A DNA stretch of 64,000 nucleotides. Source: Gracilibacillus oryzae. GTDB taxonomy: Bacteria; Bacillota; Bacilli; Bacillales; Amphibacillaceae. Positions 41,507 to 52,312 of the stretch are shown here, piece after piece. Location of the stretch: the NCBI RefSeq assembly GCF_009498735.1, contig NZ_ML762425.1, positions 268,738 to 332,737 on the forward strand, in the 5' to 3' direction. Below the pieces are notes generated by a model that searched no databases, was not told the DNA's origin, and saw nothing but the letters and a program-made list of their open reading frames with translations. The number at the start of each line of letters is the position of its first letter. Within the stretch, counting starts at the first letter, position 1. The position numbers and the translations under genes are program-made.

Positions 41507-42179
41507 ATGATTAAAGCTGTTTTATTTGATTTTGATGGTACTTTATTGGACCGTGATACATCTGTTCAAAGTTTTATAAATACACAGTATGAAAGATTTA
41601 TCGAAGAGTTGCACCATGTTCCTAAGCAGCTCTATTGCAGCAGATTTATCGAATTGGATCAGAGAGGTTGTATGGAAAGATAAAGTTTATCAGCGGTTGG
41701 TAGACGAATGGCAGATTAATAAAATAACATGGGGAGAACTGCTAGAAGATTATATGGAGCGGTTTCAATCCAGCTGTTGCCCATTCCCCAATTTGATGGA
41801 AACGCTTGAAGTATTAAAAAGTATGCAGTTGAAATTAGGAATAATCTCCAATGGCAGAACGTTGTTTCAGAAACGAAACATTCACGCACTCAAAATAGCT
41901 CATTATTTCGATCAAATTATTATATCTGAAGAAGTTGGCATAAAAAAACCAGAGCCGGAGATTTTTCAGTTAGCATTAGATAGGTGCCAGGTTTCTCCAA
42001 TCGACAGTGTCTTTATTGGTGATCATCCTGAAAATGATATAAAAGCAGCTCAAGGTGTTGGAATGAGAGGTATATGGAAACGGGATGATTATTGGGGAGA
42101 AGTAAACACGGAATATAAAATTGATGACCTATATGAAATTATCGACATCATAACAAGCTGGGAAAAAACTTTCGAATAA
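41507..42179 (+). pseudogene. HAD-superfamily hydrolase, frameshifted
   Basis: The gene starts at an ATG behind GGGGAGG with a typical HAD motif I (AVLFDFDGTLLDRDTS) and runs in one frame to about base 41660, where it meets a stop at 41683. The rest (VWKDKVYQRLVDEWQI... , motif II ISNGRT, motif III with the KKPEPEIFQLAL lysine, motif IV GDHPENDIKAA) continues in a different frame to 42179. The break falls near GGTTGTATGG at about 41667-41676. A two-base loss (from GGT TAT GTA TGG) or a one-base gain explains it. The full product would be about 224 residues. A sequencing error cannot be excluded. Confidence 0.8.
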
Positions 42180-42193
42180 ATAATTCGAAAGTT
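42167..42193 (-). terminator. Terminator of msrA
   Basis: An 11-bp stem AACTTTCGAAT / ATTCGAAAGTT is followed on the minus strand by six T residues. It overlaps the ends of both convergent genes. Confidence 0.8.
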
Positions 42194-42716
42194 AGCTCCA
42201 GTTTTGATCGATAAATTCATCCCTGCCGGACTTCTTGCGATCCTCTTTATATTCTGTTGCATTCTTTTTGTAAAAATCCTGGTGATAGTCTTCGGCCGGG
42301 TAAAAAGTGTCTGCTGGTAATATCTCTGTAACAATCTCTTTATGGAATCGATTAGAACTTTTTAATGCTTCTTTTGAATCAATTGCTATTTGATGTTGTT
42401 CGTCATTATGATAGAAAATTGCTGTCCGATATTGGGGTCCGCGATCATGAAATTGCCCGCCATTATCGGTCGGATCTATCTGTGGCCAATACAAATCCAG
42501 GATTAGTTGATAAGATATTTTCTCTGGATCATAAGTTATTTGGACAGCTTCAAAGTGACCTGTCGTTCCAGTTTTTACTTGCTCATATGTTGGATCTTCC
42601 AGCTGTCCACCTGTATAGCCTGAGATGACACTTTCTACTCCATCCCACTTGTCAAAAGGCTTTACCATGCACCAGAAGCATCCGCCAGCAAATGTGGCTT
42701 TTTCTAGTTTTCCCAT
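42192..42716 (-). CDS. msrA: Peptide-methionine (S)-S-oxide reductase MsrA
   Basis: 174 residues. It repairs oxidised methionine in proteins. The catalytic motif GGCFWC is at residues 11-16 in the block TFAGGCFWCMVKPFD, and EVTYDP-like and YHQDFY segments follow. The start at 42716 is supported by AGAGGGA nine bases upstream; the longer open frame upstream reads through the promoter. No MsrB domain is fused. Confidence 0.95.
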   Translation of the reverse strand: MGKLEKATFAGGCFWCMVKPFDKWDGVESVISGYTGGQLEDPTYEQVKTGTTGHFEAVQITYDPEKISYQLILDLYWPQIDPTDNGGQFHDRGPQYRTAIFYHNDEQHQIAIDSKEALKSSNRFHKEIVTEILPADTFYPAEDYHQDFYKKNATEYKEDRKKSGRDEFIDQNWS

Positions 42717-42805
42717 AAGTTGTATCCCTCTTTTCTGCACTTTCCTCCATAAATATACCTTGAATATGTTATGATGTAAAATAGATAGATTAGGAAGGTG
42801 AAAAA

Positions 42806-43696
42806 ATGAAAAGTAATAGATTATTAATTGTAGATGGAATGGCATTATTATTCCGCGGATTTTTTGCCACATCGTTTACCGGTAATTTTATGTTAAATAG
42901 CAAAGGTGTGCCACGTAATGGCTTATTCGGCTTTCTGAATTACTTCACAGATGCGATTCATACGTTTGATCCTTCTCATGTGATCTGCTGCTGGGATATG
43001 GGAAGTAAAACATTTCGTAATGAGATGTATGAAGGATATAAGGCAAATCGGGGTGCCCCGCCAGAGGAATTGATTCCTCAATTCGATTTAGCCAAAGAGA
43101 TGGTGGAAGCTTTTCAAGTACCAAATGTAGGTATAGTCGGCTATGAGGCTGACGATTGTATTGGTACTTTAGCCAAGCAGTTGCAAAATCAGTTTGAAGT
43201 GACCATTGTTACAGGTGATCAGGATATTTTGCAATTAGTCGATGATAATATACAAGTGGCTATTATGAAAAAGGGAACAGGAAACTATGAAGTGTTTTCA
43301 AGCGACAATTTTTATGAAAAGAAACAGCTTTTTCCAAGACAGATTATTGATTTAAAAGGCTTGATGGGAGATAGTGCTGATAATTATCCAGGTGTAAAAG
43401 GTGTTGGCGAGAAAACTGCTATCAAGTTATTAAAAGAGTATGAAACCATCGATCGTTTGTTAGAAGAAAAAGCATCACTAACAAAGGGAATGCAAAATAA
43501 GCTGGAACAATATAAAGAAGACTTAGCAATTTCGCGTAAACTTGCTGAGATTTTAACAGACGTGCCATTAGACTTTTCGGTTGATACAGCCATCTGGAAA
43601 AATGATCATATTCAAATTGTCCGTTATTTACGAGATGAATTAGAGTTCCATAACACAGATCGCTGGCTGAAAAAGCTGAACAGACAATTAGCGTGA
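42806..43696 (+). CDS. 5'-3' exonuclease (YpcP-like, PolI N-terminal domain homologue)
   Basis: 296 residues. A stand-alone FEN-type nuclease resembling the 5' nuclease domain of DNA polymerase I and B. subtilis YpcP, which acts in Okazaki fragment processing. Metal-binding acidic motifs are LLIVDGMALLFRGF, YEADDCIGT, TGDQDILQL and the H3TH segment LMGDSADNYPGVKGVGEKTA. An AAGGTG ribosome site precedes the ATG. It is transcribed alone, with a terminator following. Confidence 0.92.
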   Translation: MKSNRLLIVDGMALLFRGFFATSFTGNFMLNSKGVPRNGLFGFLNYFTDAIHTFDPSHVICCWDMGSKTFRNEMYEGYKANRGAPPEELIPQFDLAKEMVEAFQVPNVGIVGYEADDCIGTLAKQLQNQFEVTIVTGDQDILQLVDDNIQVAIMKKGTGNYEVFSSDNFYEKKQLFPRQIIDLKGLMGDSADNYPGVKGVGEKTAIKLLKEYETIDRLLEEKASLTKGMQNKLEQYKEDLAISRKLAEILTDVPLDFSVDTAIWKNDHIQIVRYLRDELEFHNTDRWLKKLNRQLA

Positions 43697-43723
43697 CGCC
43701 CATTTTCTTAAAAAAACAGAATG

Positions 43724-43766
43724 AACCCAAGCGTAAACAACTGACCTTGCTTATGCTTGGGTTTTT
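43724..43766 (+). terminator. Terminator after the 5'-3' exonuclease gene
   Basis: A perfect 9-bp stem AACCCAAGC / GCTTGGGTT is followed by TTTTT. The rest of the gap to gltC (43767-43991) shows no gene or clear signal. Confidence 0.85.
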
Positions 43767-43991
43767 GCATTAAGAAAAAATTAAGCTAATCTAAAGGTAA
43801 ATATATTCATTTATACAGAAGATGATCGCATAAGGTTACTGTGATATTATCAAAAACCAGACAGTAGTAAATAAATGCAGACTCCTTTAAGAACAGCGAA
43901 GTTTATTTACGGTATGAGTATCAACATACAAAATATTAGACATAGGTATCTCGAATTGGTATCACTATAAATTAACTAACTTGCCAATTGA

Positions 43992-44894
43992 TTATTGAAA
44001 CCTCTGCAGGATCGAGAAAAATTCTTTAATAAACTCATAGAATACTTGCTCAGACGGTGCCAGTTTCCGGTTCTTTGGAATAATAATCCCGACAGTCCGT
44101 TTTAATTCCGGATTCTGAATTGCCACTTTAGCACTGTAATATGGATTCAGATCATTGAACGCACTCTCTGGAAGTAAAGTGATACCAATTCCTGCTGCCA
44201 CTAACCCTTTAATCGCATCTAAATCCTCCCCTTGTGAAGATACTTTTGGTGTGAATCCAGACTGTTTACACCCATAAATGACTAACTGGTGAAGTACATA
44301 ACCTTCCGGGAATAAGACAAAATCTTCATTATGCAAATCCCGTAAATTTACAACACTTTGTTCCGCTAAGGGATGAGAGTTCGGAACAAGTGCATAGAAA
44401 CTTTCCGTAAATAAAATATCTCCAATGATGTCGGGGTGCTCTGTTGGTACAGGACCTAAAAAGGCGACATCAATTTCTCGATTTTCTACCGATTCAATCA
44501 GGAAATTATATGATCCTTGTCTTAATTGAAATCCGATTTTCGGATGTTTCTTTTTAAATTCCGAAATAACGGTCGGAAGTAAATTACTGGCTAAACTTGT
44601 TGGAAAACCGATTTTGATCGAGCCGCGTTCTGGATCGATATACTCATCTATTTGTTTTTTGGCATGATCGATTGCTTTTAATGCTGTCTTGGTATGAGTC
44701 AAGAAAATCTTTCCGATATGTGTCAGCCTCACATTTCGACCTTCCCTCTCAAATAATTCCACTCCTAATTCTGCTTCTAAATTTGCTATTTGTCGGCTGA
44801 TTGCAGACTGTGCCACATGCAATTCAGCTGCTGCATCTGACACATGTTCACGCTCTGCTACCTCTACAAAATAGCGTAATTGACGTAATTCCAT
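43992..44894 (-). CDS. gltC: LysR-type regulator GltC
   Basis: 300 residues. N-terminal LysR helix-turn-helix (MELRQLRYFVEVAEREHVSDAAAELHVAQSA begins the domain) and a substrate-binding domain. B. subtilis GltC activates gltAB when glutamate is needed and represses its own gene. The divergent placement next to gltA is the defining context. The start is the conserved MELRQLRYF. Confidence 0.93.
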   Translation of the reverse strand: MELRQLRYFVEVAEREHVSDAAAELHVAQSAISRQIANLEAELGVELFEREGRNVRLTHIGKIFLTHTKTALKAIDHAKKQIDEYIDPERGSIKIGFPTSLASNLLPTVISEFKKKHPKIGFQLRQGSYNFLIESVENREIDVAFLGPVPTEHPDIIGDILFTESFYALVPNSHPLAEQSVVNLRDLHNEDFVLFPEGYVLHQLVIYGCKQSGFTPKVSSQGEDLDAIKGLVAAGIGITLLPESAFNDLNPYYSAKVAIQNPELKRTVGIIIPKNRKLAPSEQVFYEFIKEFFSILQRFQ

Positions 44895-44925
44895 AACTCC
44901 ACCACCTAATATATATCAAAAATAG

Positions 44926-44953
44926 AACAATATAATACTTATTATATATTGTT
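44926..44953. promoter_or_regulatory. Imperfect dyad between gltC and gltA
   Basis: AACAATATAATA (44926-44937) pairs with TATTATATATTGTT (44940-44953) apart from a two-base insertion. It is a candidate GltC-binding region; the known B. subtilis box sequence was not matched. Confidence 0.4.
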
Positions 44954-45024
44954 TAGATCAATAAGAAAACTTACAATAGAATTACACACCTTAAATAGTA
45001 TTGAACGAATGGGGGCGACAATAT

Positions 45025-48000
45025 ATGACATATAGAGATTTGCCCAATGCCCAAGGTTTATATGATCCGAGTTTTGAACATGATGCTTGCGGTATTGGCT
45101 TATATGCGCATATGAAAGGTAAACAGACACATGACATCGTTACAAAAGGATTAGACATGTTATGTAAATTAGAACATCGCGGCGGTCAGGGCAGTGACCC
45201 GCTCACAGGAGATGGATCTGGGTTAATGGTACAGATCCCTGATAAATATTTTAGAAGAGAATGTAAAGACTTTCAACTGCCAGCTGTCGGGGACTATGGC
45301 GTTGGGATGTTATTTTTATCACAAAATGAACAAGAACAAGAAAATGCGATCAACAAAATTAATCAATTAATCACTCAAGAAGGCCAACAGCTAATAGGAT
45401 GGAGAGATGTTCCTGTTAACGCCGTGCCGATTGGTAAAGGGGCAATTGATACATTACCGAATATTCGCCAGGTATTTATCGCAAAATCAGATGATCTTAA
45501 AGATGATTTAGCGTTTGAACGTAAGTTATATGTGATTCGCAAACAGGCGGAAAATTGGGCAAAAGAACAAGGCATTCGTTTTTACTTCCCAAGTTTCTCT
45601 AGCCGTACCATTGTATATAAAGGCCTGTTAACATCAGACCAGGTATATAAATTCTATCTAGATTTGCAAGATGAAGATTTTGTTTCTGCTTTTTCTTTAG
45701 TACACTCACGTTTCAGTACAAATACCTTCCCATCATGGGAAAGAGCACACCCTAACCGTTATTTAATTCATAATGGAGAGATTAATACAATCCTAGGAAA
45801 TATCAACTGGATGCGAGCGAGAGAGAAGCAATTTGTTTCCGACGCATTTGGGGAGGATCTAGAAAAGATTTTACCAATCATAAATGGCGGTGGAAGTGAC
45901 TCTGCCACATTGGATAATGCTTTGGAATTCTTTACACTTGCAGGCAGAAAACCAGCACATGCGGCAATGATGCTAATTCCGGAACCATGGGAGAAAAACC
46001 CGCACATGGATGCAAAGAAACGCGCTTTCTATCAATATCATAGTATGATGATGGAACCGTGGGATGGACCAACATCGATTACTTTTACAAATGGTAAGCA
46101 AATTGGTGCGATTTTAGATCGTAACGGTTTACGTCCAGCCCGTTATTATGTGACAAAAGATGATTATATTATTTACTCTTCTGAAGTTGGTGTAATAGAT
46201 TACGAGGAAGAAAATGTTTTATTAAAAGAACGTTTGAGTCCTGGGAAAATGTTATTAATCGATATTGAAGAAGGACGTATTATTTCAGATAAAGAAATTA
46301 AAGAAGAGATTGCGAGTGCGGAGCCATATGAAGAATGGCTTGACGAACAAATTGTTCCTCTTGATCTTGAGGCGGAAGAGGATGATTATATTGATGCACA
46401 ATTATTGCAAAAGCAAAAAGCCTTTGGATATACAACAGAAGATATTGAAAAATATCTAGTGCCATTAGTAAAAGGCGGCAAAGATCCAATCGGAGCAATG
46501 GGAACAGACACTCCGCTTGCTGTATTATCGGAACGCCCGCAAAGCTTATTTAACTATTTCAAGCAATTATTTGCACAAGTAACCAATCCACCGATTGATG
46601 CCTATCGTGAGCAGATTGTGACATCAATGCTAACATGGCTGGGTGGCGAAGGAGATTTGCTGCATCCGGAAAAGACGAAAGCAATTCGGATTCGTTTGGA
46701 TTCTCCAATTCTATCAAACACTCAAATCGATCGATTAGTTGGCAATAAAGTAGAAGGTGCTCATACTGCTGTAATTGATACGGTTTATACAGGAAATATG
46801 CAAGAAGCATTAGATAATGTGTTCCGTCAAGCGAAAAATGCGATTGAAGATGGCTCTAATATTATTGTGCTTTCAGATAAAGCAATGGATCCAAATCACC
46901 CTGCTATTCCTGCATTGCTGGCAGTTAGTGGACTGCATCAATATTTAATCCGTGAAGGGATCCGGACAAAAGCAAGTATTATCGCACAATCCGGAGAAGC
47001 GAGAGAGGTTCATCACTTCGCTGCACTGCTAGGCTATGGTGTTGACGCAGTACATCCATACCTTGTTTATCAGACGCTTTATACGCAAATTTTAGCAAAT
47101 GAACTCGATATGAATTTGGCACAAGCACAAGTTCGCTATATTGAGATCGTTACAGAAGGTATTATCAAAGTAATGTCTAAAATAGGGATTTCTACAGTAC
47201 AAAGTTACCGTGGGGCACAAATTTTTGAAGCAGTCGGCATCAGCAAAAAAGTAATTGAAGAGTACTTTACAGGAACAGCTTCTCAAATTGACGGGATCGA
47301 TCTGAGTGTAATCCAGGAAGAAACAGAGAAACGTCATCGTGATGGCTATAAAGAAGCGATTGAAATGTCACTTGAGTCAGGAAGTGATTTCCAATGGCGT
47401 AAAACGGGAGAATATCATGCGTTTAACCCGACAACGATTCATACATTACAGTGGGCATGTCGTCGTGGAGATTATGACTTGTTCAAAAAGTTCTCTCAAG
47501 CAGCTGATGAAGAACGAATTGGCTTTTTACGCAATCTGTTTGACTTTAAACAAGAGAAATCCATTCCAATTGAGGAAGTAGAATCAGTAGAATCGATTGT
47601 AAAAAGATTTAAAACAGGGGCAATGTCTTACGGTTCCATCAGCCAGGAAGCCCATGAAGCATTAGCGATTGCAATGAACCGTTTAGGTGGTAAAAGTAAC
47701 AGCGGGGAAGGCGGGGAAGACCCTGCACGCTTTGAAGTGGATGAGAATGGTGACTTACGATCAAGTGCTATCAAACAAGTGGCATCAGGGCGTTTTGGAG
47801 CGAAAAGTCATTATTTAGTGAATGCGAAAGAATTGCAGATCAAAATGGCGCAAGGTGCGAAACCTGGTGAAGGCGGCCAGTTACCAGCAACCAAAGTTTA
47901 TCCATGGGTAGCAGATGTGCGTGGTTCGACTCCAGGTGTAGATTTAATTTCACCACCACCACACCATGATATTTATTCAATTGAGGATTTAGCACAATTA

Positions 48001-49578
48001 ATTCATGATTTAAAAAATGCCAATCGTGAGGCAAGGGTCAGTGTAAAACTGGTAGCTAAATCAGGTGTTGGTACAATTGCAGCAGGTGTAGCAAAAGGAA
48101 ATGCTGATGTTATTTCCGTAGTAGGTTATGATGGCGGAACTGGTGCCAGTCCTAAAACAAGTATTAAACATGCAGGTCTGCCTTGGGAATTAGGCTTGGC
48201 AGAAGCACACCAGACATTAATGTTAAATGGACTGAGAGACCGTGTGATTTTGGAAACGGATGGGAAATTACTGACAGGTAAAGATGTGGTTATGGCAGCA
48301 TTACTAGGCGCCGAAGAATATGGATTTGCCACAGCTCCACTAGTTGTTATCGGCTGTGTAATGATGCGGGTTTGTCATATCGATACATGTCCAGTAGGTG
48401 TAGCAACTCAAAACCCTGAATTACGCAAAAAGTTTACAGGAAATCCTGACCATGTTGTCAATTATATGAAATTCCTGGCACAGGAAGTTCGAGAAATTAT
48501 GGCAAAATTAGGATTTAGAACAATCGATGAAATGGTTGGCCGTACAGATGTTTTAGAAGTAACTGGTCGAGCAAAAGCACACTGGAAAGCAAAACATTTA
48601 GATTTATCCACATTGCTTTACCAAGTGGATGGGGAGAGAATCAATCGTACAAGTCAGGATCATAAAATTGAGGAATCACTTGATTTAACAGCAATCCTGC
48701 CAGATGCAGCAAAAGCAATTGAAACAGGAGAGCGTGTGGAAGCTTCTTACAAAATCAAGAATACGAATCGTGTAGCAGGTACGATCGTAGGTAGTGAGAT
48801 TTCGAAAAAGTATGGTGAAGAGGGTCTGCCTGAAGATACGATCACATTGAATTTCACTGGTTCAGCAGGACAAAGTTTTGGTGCCTTTATTCCAAAAGGG
48901 ATGAAAATGACTGTAACTGGTGATGCGAATGATTATGTCGGAAAAGGTTTATCAGGTGGTAAGATCATCGTTCGTGCTTCTGAGAAATCAACCATTGATG
49001 CAGGTAACAATGTTATTGCAGGAAATGTTTCTTTTTATGGGGCAACAAGTGGTGAAGCATATATTAACGGATATGCTGGCGAACGATTTGCTGTCCGCAA
49101 CTCTGGAGCGAGAATCGTGACAGAAGGTGTCGGGGACCATGGTTGTGAGTATATGACAGGCGGTCGTGTTGTCATCTTAGGTAATGTCGGCAAAAACTTT
49201 GCTGCAGGGATGTCAGGCGGTGTTGCATATGTAAAACCAGATGAGGTCGAGAAATTCAAGTCACTGACTAATCAAGAACTGGTTCAATTTGAGTCATTAA
49301 CAGATGCGGAAGAAATAGCCGAAGTGAAAGCATTGATTACTAAGCATTTTGAATATACAAATAGTAATAAGGCAGCAATCACTTTGCAAAATTGGGATAA
49401 TGAAGTGAAAAAATTCGTTAAAGTTATACCAACTGATTACAAACTAATGCTTGAGCAGATCAAATGGTTTGAAAGTCAAGGTTTATCGACTGATGAGGCA
49501 CGCTATGAAGCATTTAATGCAAAAAAAGATAACAAAATGACTGTGTCTTTAAATAATGAAGAGGTAGTGACAAAGTAG
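45025..49578 (+). CDS. gltA: Glutamate synthase large subunit (GltA)
   Basis: 1517 residues, the usual length. It converts 2-oxoglutarate and glutamine to two glutamates. The N-terminal amidotransferase domain begins at the catalytic cysteine in [15 protein letters not shown] after a short propeptide. The central and FMN-binding domains follow, with the iron-sulfur cysteines in [21 protein letters not shown], then the GXGXG beta-helix at the C-terminus. The ATG at 45025 matches the family start ([14 protein letters not shown]); the TTG at 45001 is less likely. Expected to be activated by GltC. Confidence 0.97.
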   Translation: MTYRDLPNAQGLYDPSFEHDACGIGLYAHMKGKQTHDIVTKGLDMLCKLEHRGGQGSDPLTGDGSGLMVQIPDKYFRRECKDFQLPAVGDYGVGMLFLSQNEQEQENAINKINQLITQEGQQLIGWRDVPVNAVPIGKGAIDTLPNIRQVFIAKSDDLKDDLAFERKLYVIRKQAENWAKEQGIRFYFPSFSSRTIVYKGLLTSDQVYKFYLDLQDEDFVSAFSLVHSRFSTNTFPSWERAHPNRYLIHNGEINTILGNINWMRAREKQFVSDAFGEDLEKILPIINGGGSDSATLDNALEFFTLAGRKPAHAAMMLIPEPWEKNPHMDAKKRAFYQYHSMMMEPWDGPTSITFTNGKQIGAILDRNGLRPARYYVTKDDYIIYSSEVGVIDYEEENVLLKERLSPGKMLLIDIEEGRIISDKEIKEEIASAEPYEEWLDEQIVPLDLEAEEDDYIDAQLLQKQKAFGYTTEDIEKYLVPLVKGGKDPIGAMGTDTPLAVLSERPQSLFNYFKQLFAQVTNPPIDAYREQIVTSMLTWLGGEGDLLHPEKTKAIRIRLDSPILSNTQIDRLVGNKVEGAHTAVIDTVYTGNMQEALDNVFRQAKNAIEDGSNIIVLSDKAMDPNHPAIPALLAVSGLHQYLIREGIRTKASIIAQSGEAREVHHFAALLGYGVDAVHPYLVYQTLYTQILANELDMNLAQAQVRYIEIVTEGIIKVMSKIGISTVQSYRGAQIFEAVGISKKVIEEYFTGTASQIDGIDLSVIQEETEKRHRDGYKEAIEMSLESGSDFQWRKTGEYHAFNPTTIHTLQWACRRGDYDLFKKFSQAADEERIGFLRNLFDFKQEKSIPIEEVESVESIVKRFKTGAMSYGSISQEAHEALAIAMNRLGGKSNSGEGGEDPARFEVDENGDLRSSAIKQVASGRFGAKSHYLVNAKELQIKMAQGAKPGEGGQLPATKVYPWVADVRGSTPGVDLISPPPHHDIYSIEDLAQLIHDLKNANREARVSVKLVAKSGVGTIAAGVAKGNADVISVVGYDGGTGASPKTSIKHAGLPWELGLAEAHQTLMLNGLRDRVILETDGKLLTGKDVVMAALLGAEEYGFATAPLVVIGCVMMRVCHIDTCPVGVATQNPELRKKFTGNPDHVVNYMKFLAQEVREIMAKLGFRTIDEMVGRTDVLEVTGRAKAHWKAKHLDLSTLLYQVDGERINRTSQDHKIEESLDLTAILPDAAKAIETGERVEASYKIKNTNRVAGTIVGSEISKKYGEEGLPEDTITLNFTGSAGQSFGAFIPKGMKMTVTGDANDYVGKGLSGGKIIVRASEKSTIDAGNNVIAGNVSFYGATSGEAYINGYAGERFAVRNSGARIVTEGVGDHGCEYMTGGRVVILGNVGKNFAAGMSGGVAYVKPDEVEKFKSLTNQELVQFESLTDAEEIAEVKALITKHFEYTNSNKAAITLQNWDNEVKKFVKVIPTDYKLMLEQIKWFESQGLSTDEARYEAFNAKKDNKMTVSLNNEEVVTK

Positions 49579-49595
49579 AAAGGAGACAGATGTAA

Positions 49596-51092
49596 ATGGG
49601 GAAAGCAACTGGATTTATGGAATATGAAAGACAAACCTCCAATGAACGTCAGCCTTTGGAGAGAATCAATGATTGGAAGGAATATTCTGCTCCTTTCTCT
49701 GATAAAGTAGCGACAACTCAAGGGGCACGTTGTATGGATTGTGGTACACCATTCTGTCATATTGGAATGGATATTGATGGGGCGACTTCAGGTTGCCCTG
49801 TCTACAACCTGATTCCTGAATGGAATGATTTAGTTTACCGTGGAAAATGGAAAGAAGCTTTAGCGAGATTAATGAAGACAAACAACTTTCCTGAATTTAC
49901 CGGTCGTGTTTGTCCAGCGCCATGTGAAGGATCATGTACTGTTGCGATTAATGACCCTGCCGTAACTATAAAAAATATCGAACAGAAGATTATTGATAAA
50001 GGATTTGAAAATGGCTGGATTACACCAAGAATTCCACAACGCCGCACAGGGAAAAAAGTAGCCATCATTGGTTCAGGGCCAGCTGGATTAGCTGCAGCAG
50101 ACCAGTTAAACCAAGCAGGACACTCTGTAACAGTATTTGAAAGAGCTGATCGTGCCGGCGGTCTGTTAACATACGGTATTCCGAATATGAAATTAGACAA
50201 AGATGTAGTGGAGCGACGTGTGAATTTATTGAGACAAGAGGGAGTAGACTTTATCCTGAACACAGAAGTTGGTAAAGACATTTCTGCTGAAGAGATAAAA
50301 GCTGATTATGATTCTGTGATTCTTTGTACAGGTGCCCAAAAACATCGTGACTTACCGCTAGAAGGCAGAGATGCTGAAGGTGTACGTTTTGCAATGGATT
50401 ACTTAACCATTGCTACAAAGTCTATTCTTGATGAAAGTGTCCAAGTGGAAGAAGAATTAAATGCAGAAGGTAAAGATGTTATTGTCATTGGTGGAGGGGA
50501 TACAGGAGCTGATTGTATTGCCACTGCACTAAGACAAGGAGCGAAAAGCATTGTTCAATTTGGTAAGCACCCGCAATTACCGATCAAACGGTCTGGTGAT
50601 AACTTGTGGCCAGCTTTTCCAAATGTTTTCAGCCTTGAATATGCGCATAAAGAAGCGAAAGAAAAATTTGGCGAAGATATTAGAGAATACAGCATTCAAA
50701 CGAAAAAATTCGTCACGGATGAAAAAGGCAAATTAAAAGAGCTCCATACTGTACAAATGAAGAAAACTCGTGATGAAAACGGAATGTTTGTGTTTGAGGA
50801 GATCCCTGGAACAGAAAAAGTATGGCCAGCACAGCTTGTTCTTATCGCAATCGGGTTCGAAGGTGCTGAACAACCAGTACTTCAAGCATTTAGTGTAAAA
50901 ACACAAAGAAATCGTGTAAATGCAAAATACGGTGATTTCCAGACAAATGTGGAACATGTATTTGCTGCTGGAGATGCACGTCGTGGTCAGAGTTTAATTG
51001 TCTGGGCGATTAATGAGGGCAGAGAAGTAGCGTATCAAGTTGATCAGTATTTAATGGGGGAAACTGCTTTGCCGTCTGTTGTTAATATGTAA
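49596..51092 (+). CDS. gltB: Glutamate synthase small subunit (GltB)
   Basis: 498 residues. It moves electrons from NADPH through FAD and iron-sulfur clusters to the large subunit. N-terminal cysteine clusters (ARCMDCGTPFCH, GRVCPAPCEGSC), the FAD-binding GSGPAGLAAADQL and the NADPH-binding GGGDTGADC are intact. It starts 18 bases after gltA behind AAAGGAG. Naming follows Bacillus (gltB is the small subunit; gltD in E. coli). Confidence 0.97.
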   Translation: MGKATGFMEYERQTSNERQPLERINDWKEYSAPFSDKVATTQGARCMDCGTPFCHIGMDIDGATSGCPVYNLIPEWNDLVYRGKWKEALARLMKTNNFPEFTGRVCPAPCEGSCTVAINDPAVTIKNIEQKIIDKGFENGWITPRIPQRRTGKKVAIIGSGPAGLAAADQLNQAGHSVTVFERADRAGGLLTYGIPNMKLDKDVVERRVNLLRQEGVDFILNTEVGKDISAEEIKADYDSVILCTGAQKHRDLPLEGRDAEGVRFAMDYLTIATKSILDESVQVEEELNAEGKDVIVIGGGDTGADCIATALRQGAKSIVQFGKHPQLPIKRSGDNLWPAFPNVFSLEYAHKEAKEKFGEDIREYSIQTKKFVTDEKGKLKELHTVQMKKTRDENGMFVFEEIPGTEKVWPAQLVLIAIGFEGAEQPVLQAFSVKTQRNRVNAKYGDFQTNVEHVFAAGDARRGQSLIVWAINEGREVAYQVDQYLMGETALPSVVNM

Positions 51093-51128
51093 ATTTCCTG
51101 TACTTCTAAACAGTTTTTATGAGGGATA

Positions 51129-51183
51129 AGCGCAAAAAAATCAGTGTCCAGTATTACTGTTGGACACTGTTTTGTGCTTTTTT
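51129..51183. terminator. Bidirectional terminator between gltB and mph
   Basis: A 9-bp core CAGTGTCCA / TGGACACTG is extended by AAGCGCAAAAAAAT and TTTTGTGCTTTTTT. It ends gltB and, on the other strand, mph. Confidence 0.85.
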
Positions 51184-51184
51184 A

Positions 51185-52153
51185 TTAACTATTCACACCT
51201 AAAGAATGCTTAGCATATTCCTCATACTCTTTTATCCCTGATTTTATTGCGAATTCCGCAATACTGACGGGATAAGCTGCTGTCAGCTCCATTATATGTT
51301 CCTTCATAGAAGGCCAAACATAAGCTCCGGTTAAACGATAATACTCTATTAATTTCTCGAGTACTTTTTCACCGAATGTTAAATATATTGCTGCAAAATC
51401 ATGGGAAGGATCATCAACACGGGCTTCTGTCCAGTCAATTATACCAGTTACACGAGCATCCTCACTGATTAAAATATGTCCTGGGTGAAAGTCGCCGTGA
51501 ATGAGAACAGTTTGTTCTGGCCAAATAGTATCATTGGCTAACCATTTTTGCCAGCGTTCCCAAAGAGTATCGCTTACCCCATAAACTGATTTTACTTTTT
51601 CCATTCTTCGCTTCATTAAAAGTTTAAGTTCTTCTGGTTTTATCACCGTTAAACCAGCTCTTTTGGCATCGTTCTGCTCAATATTGTGGAGTTCTGCTAA
51701 AGCTTCTCCCAGTGATTTAAGGTAAAGTGAAGGCACATTCTTTTCGTCAATTTTCCATACATACTCTTTCGCTTCAGAATCAATCATCCCAGTTGGAACT
51801 CCATTTAGTAATTTATAGGCAATCATTTCTTTAGAGAAAATATCCCAATCTGGTGTTTGAATCGATAATCTTGTTCCCACAGTATCAAGGATTTTTTTTT
51901 CTGTTTGAGCTGTCGGGATAACATCGAGTCTTCTCGGTAGTCGTAAAACCCATTGCTGCCCATCGCTATCTTTTGCAAAGATTACACGAAAGTCGAGACC
52001 TGAATCATTTATACTAAAGGATTCTCTGTTCAAAATTATATTATGTTGTTTAGCTATTTCCAATACCCTGGTATTCGTTAGTGGCAGTGTTACTTGCTCT
52101 TTTTGGCTATGTTGGTATGTTGCGCCGTTCTCGCTATTTATATCTTTATGCAT
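51185..52153 (-). CDS. mph: Macrolide 2'-phosphotransferase (Mph family, YcbJ/Mph(K)-like)
   Basis: 322 residues of an aminoglycoside/choline kinase-like fold. Mph enzymes use GTP to phosphorylate the 2'-OH of macrolides. Kinase motifs are the nucleotide-pocket WVLRLPRR, the catalytic loop VLIHGDFHPGHILI and the metal site IIDWTEARVDDPSHD. The start at 52153 follows CGAGGT; an ATG at 52171 with GAGGTG is also possible (328 residues). Upstream lies a nine-codon leader ORF and long inverted repeats, suggesting drug-inducible expression. The activity of this particular protein is inferred from family only. Confidence 0.82.
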   Translation of the reverse strand: MHKDINSENGATYQHSQKEQVTLPLTNTRVLEIAKQHNIILNRESFSINDSGLDFRVIFAKDSDGQQWVLRLPRRLDVIPTAQTEKKILDTVGTRLSIQTPDWDIFSKEMIAYKLLNGVPTGMIDSEAKEYVWKIDEKNVPSLYLKSLGEALAELHNIEQNDAKRAGLTVIKPEELKLLMKRRMEKVKSVYGVSDTLWERWQKWLANDTIWPEQTVLIHGDFHPGHILISEDARVTGIIDWTEARVDDPSHDFAAIYLTFGEKVLEKLIEYYRLTGAYVWPSMKEHIMELTAAYPVSIAEFAIKSGIKEYEEYAKHSLGVNS

Positions 52154-52257
52154 GGTAATACCTCGTTTCATTTGATTTTCACCTCATAAAAGAAGGTACA
52201 CCAAATAAACTCAACCAATATTTGTAATATAAACTTGGTTAAAATTAATGCACCTTC
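52154..52257 (-). promoter_or_regulatory. Stem-loop leader region of mph
   Basis: On the minus strand GAAGGTGCA (52257-52249) can pair with TGTACCTTC (52200-52192), and inside it TTAACCAA with TTGGTTGA. GGTGTACCTT can alternatively pair with the mph ribosome-site region AGGTATTACC just before the 52153 ATG. Mutually exclusive pairings of this kind are typical of translational attenuators. Which fold is the 'on' state cannot be settled by eye. Confidence 0.55.
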
Positions 52258-52260
52258 AAA

Positions 52261-52290
52261 TTAACGCAAACGAATATAATGGATAACCAT
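52261..52290 (-). CDS. Candidate macrolide-sensing leader peptide MVIHYIRLR
   Basis: A nine-codon ORF, ATG to TAA, has AAAAGGAG eleven bases upstream. The peptide ends Arg-Leu-Arg, the +x+ motif at which macrolide-bound ribosomes are known to arrest in leaders such as that of ermD (MRLR). Three bases after its stop comes the first arm of the stem-loop upstream of mph. A stalled ribosome would cover that arm. Confidence 0.55.
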   Translation of the reverse strand: MVIHYIRLR

Positions 52291-52312
52291 CCTAAACAAC
52301 GCTCCTTTTACT

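Noticed and set aside
42365..42628. Plus-strand 87-residue frame across msrA
   Set aside because: It lies entirely antisense to conserved msrA coding sequence and has no ribosome site.
42717..42872. N-terminal extension of msrA by 52 residues
   Set aside because: It reads through the divergent promoter region and the ribosome site of msrA; no family member carries it.
43767..43991. Possible small RNA in the gap before gltC
   Set aside because: No promoter-terminator pair or stable structure beyond the exonuclease gene terminator could be recognised.
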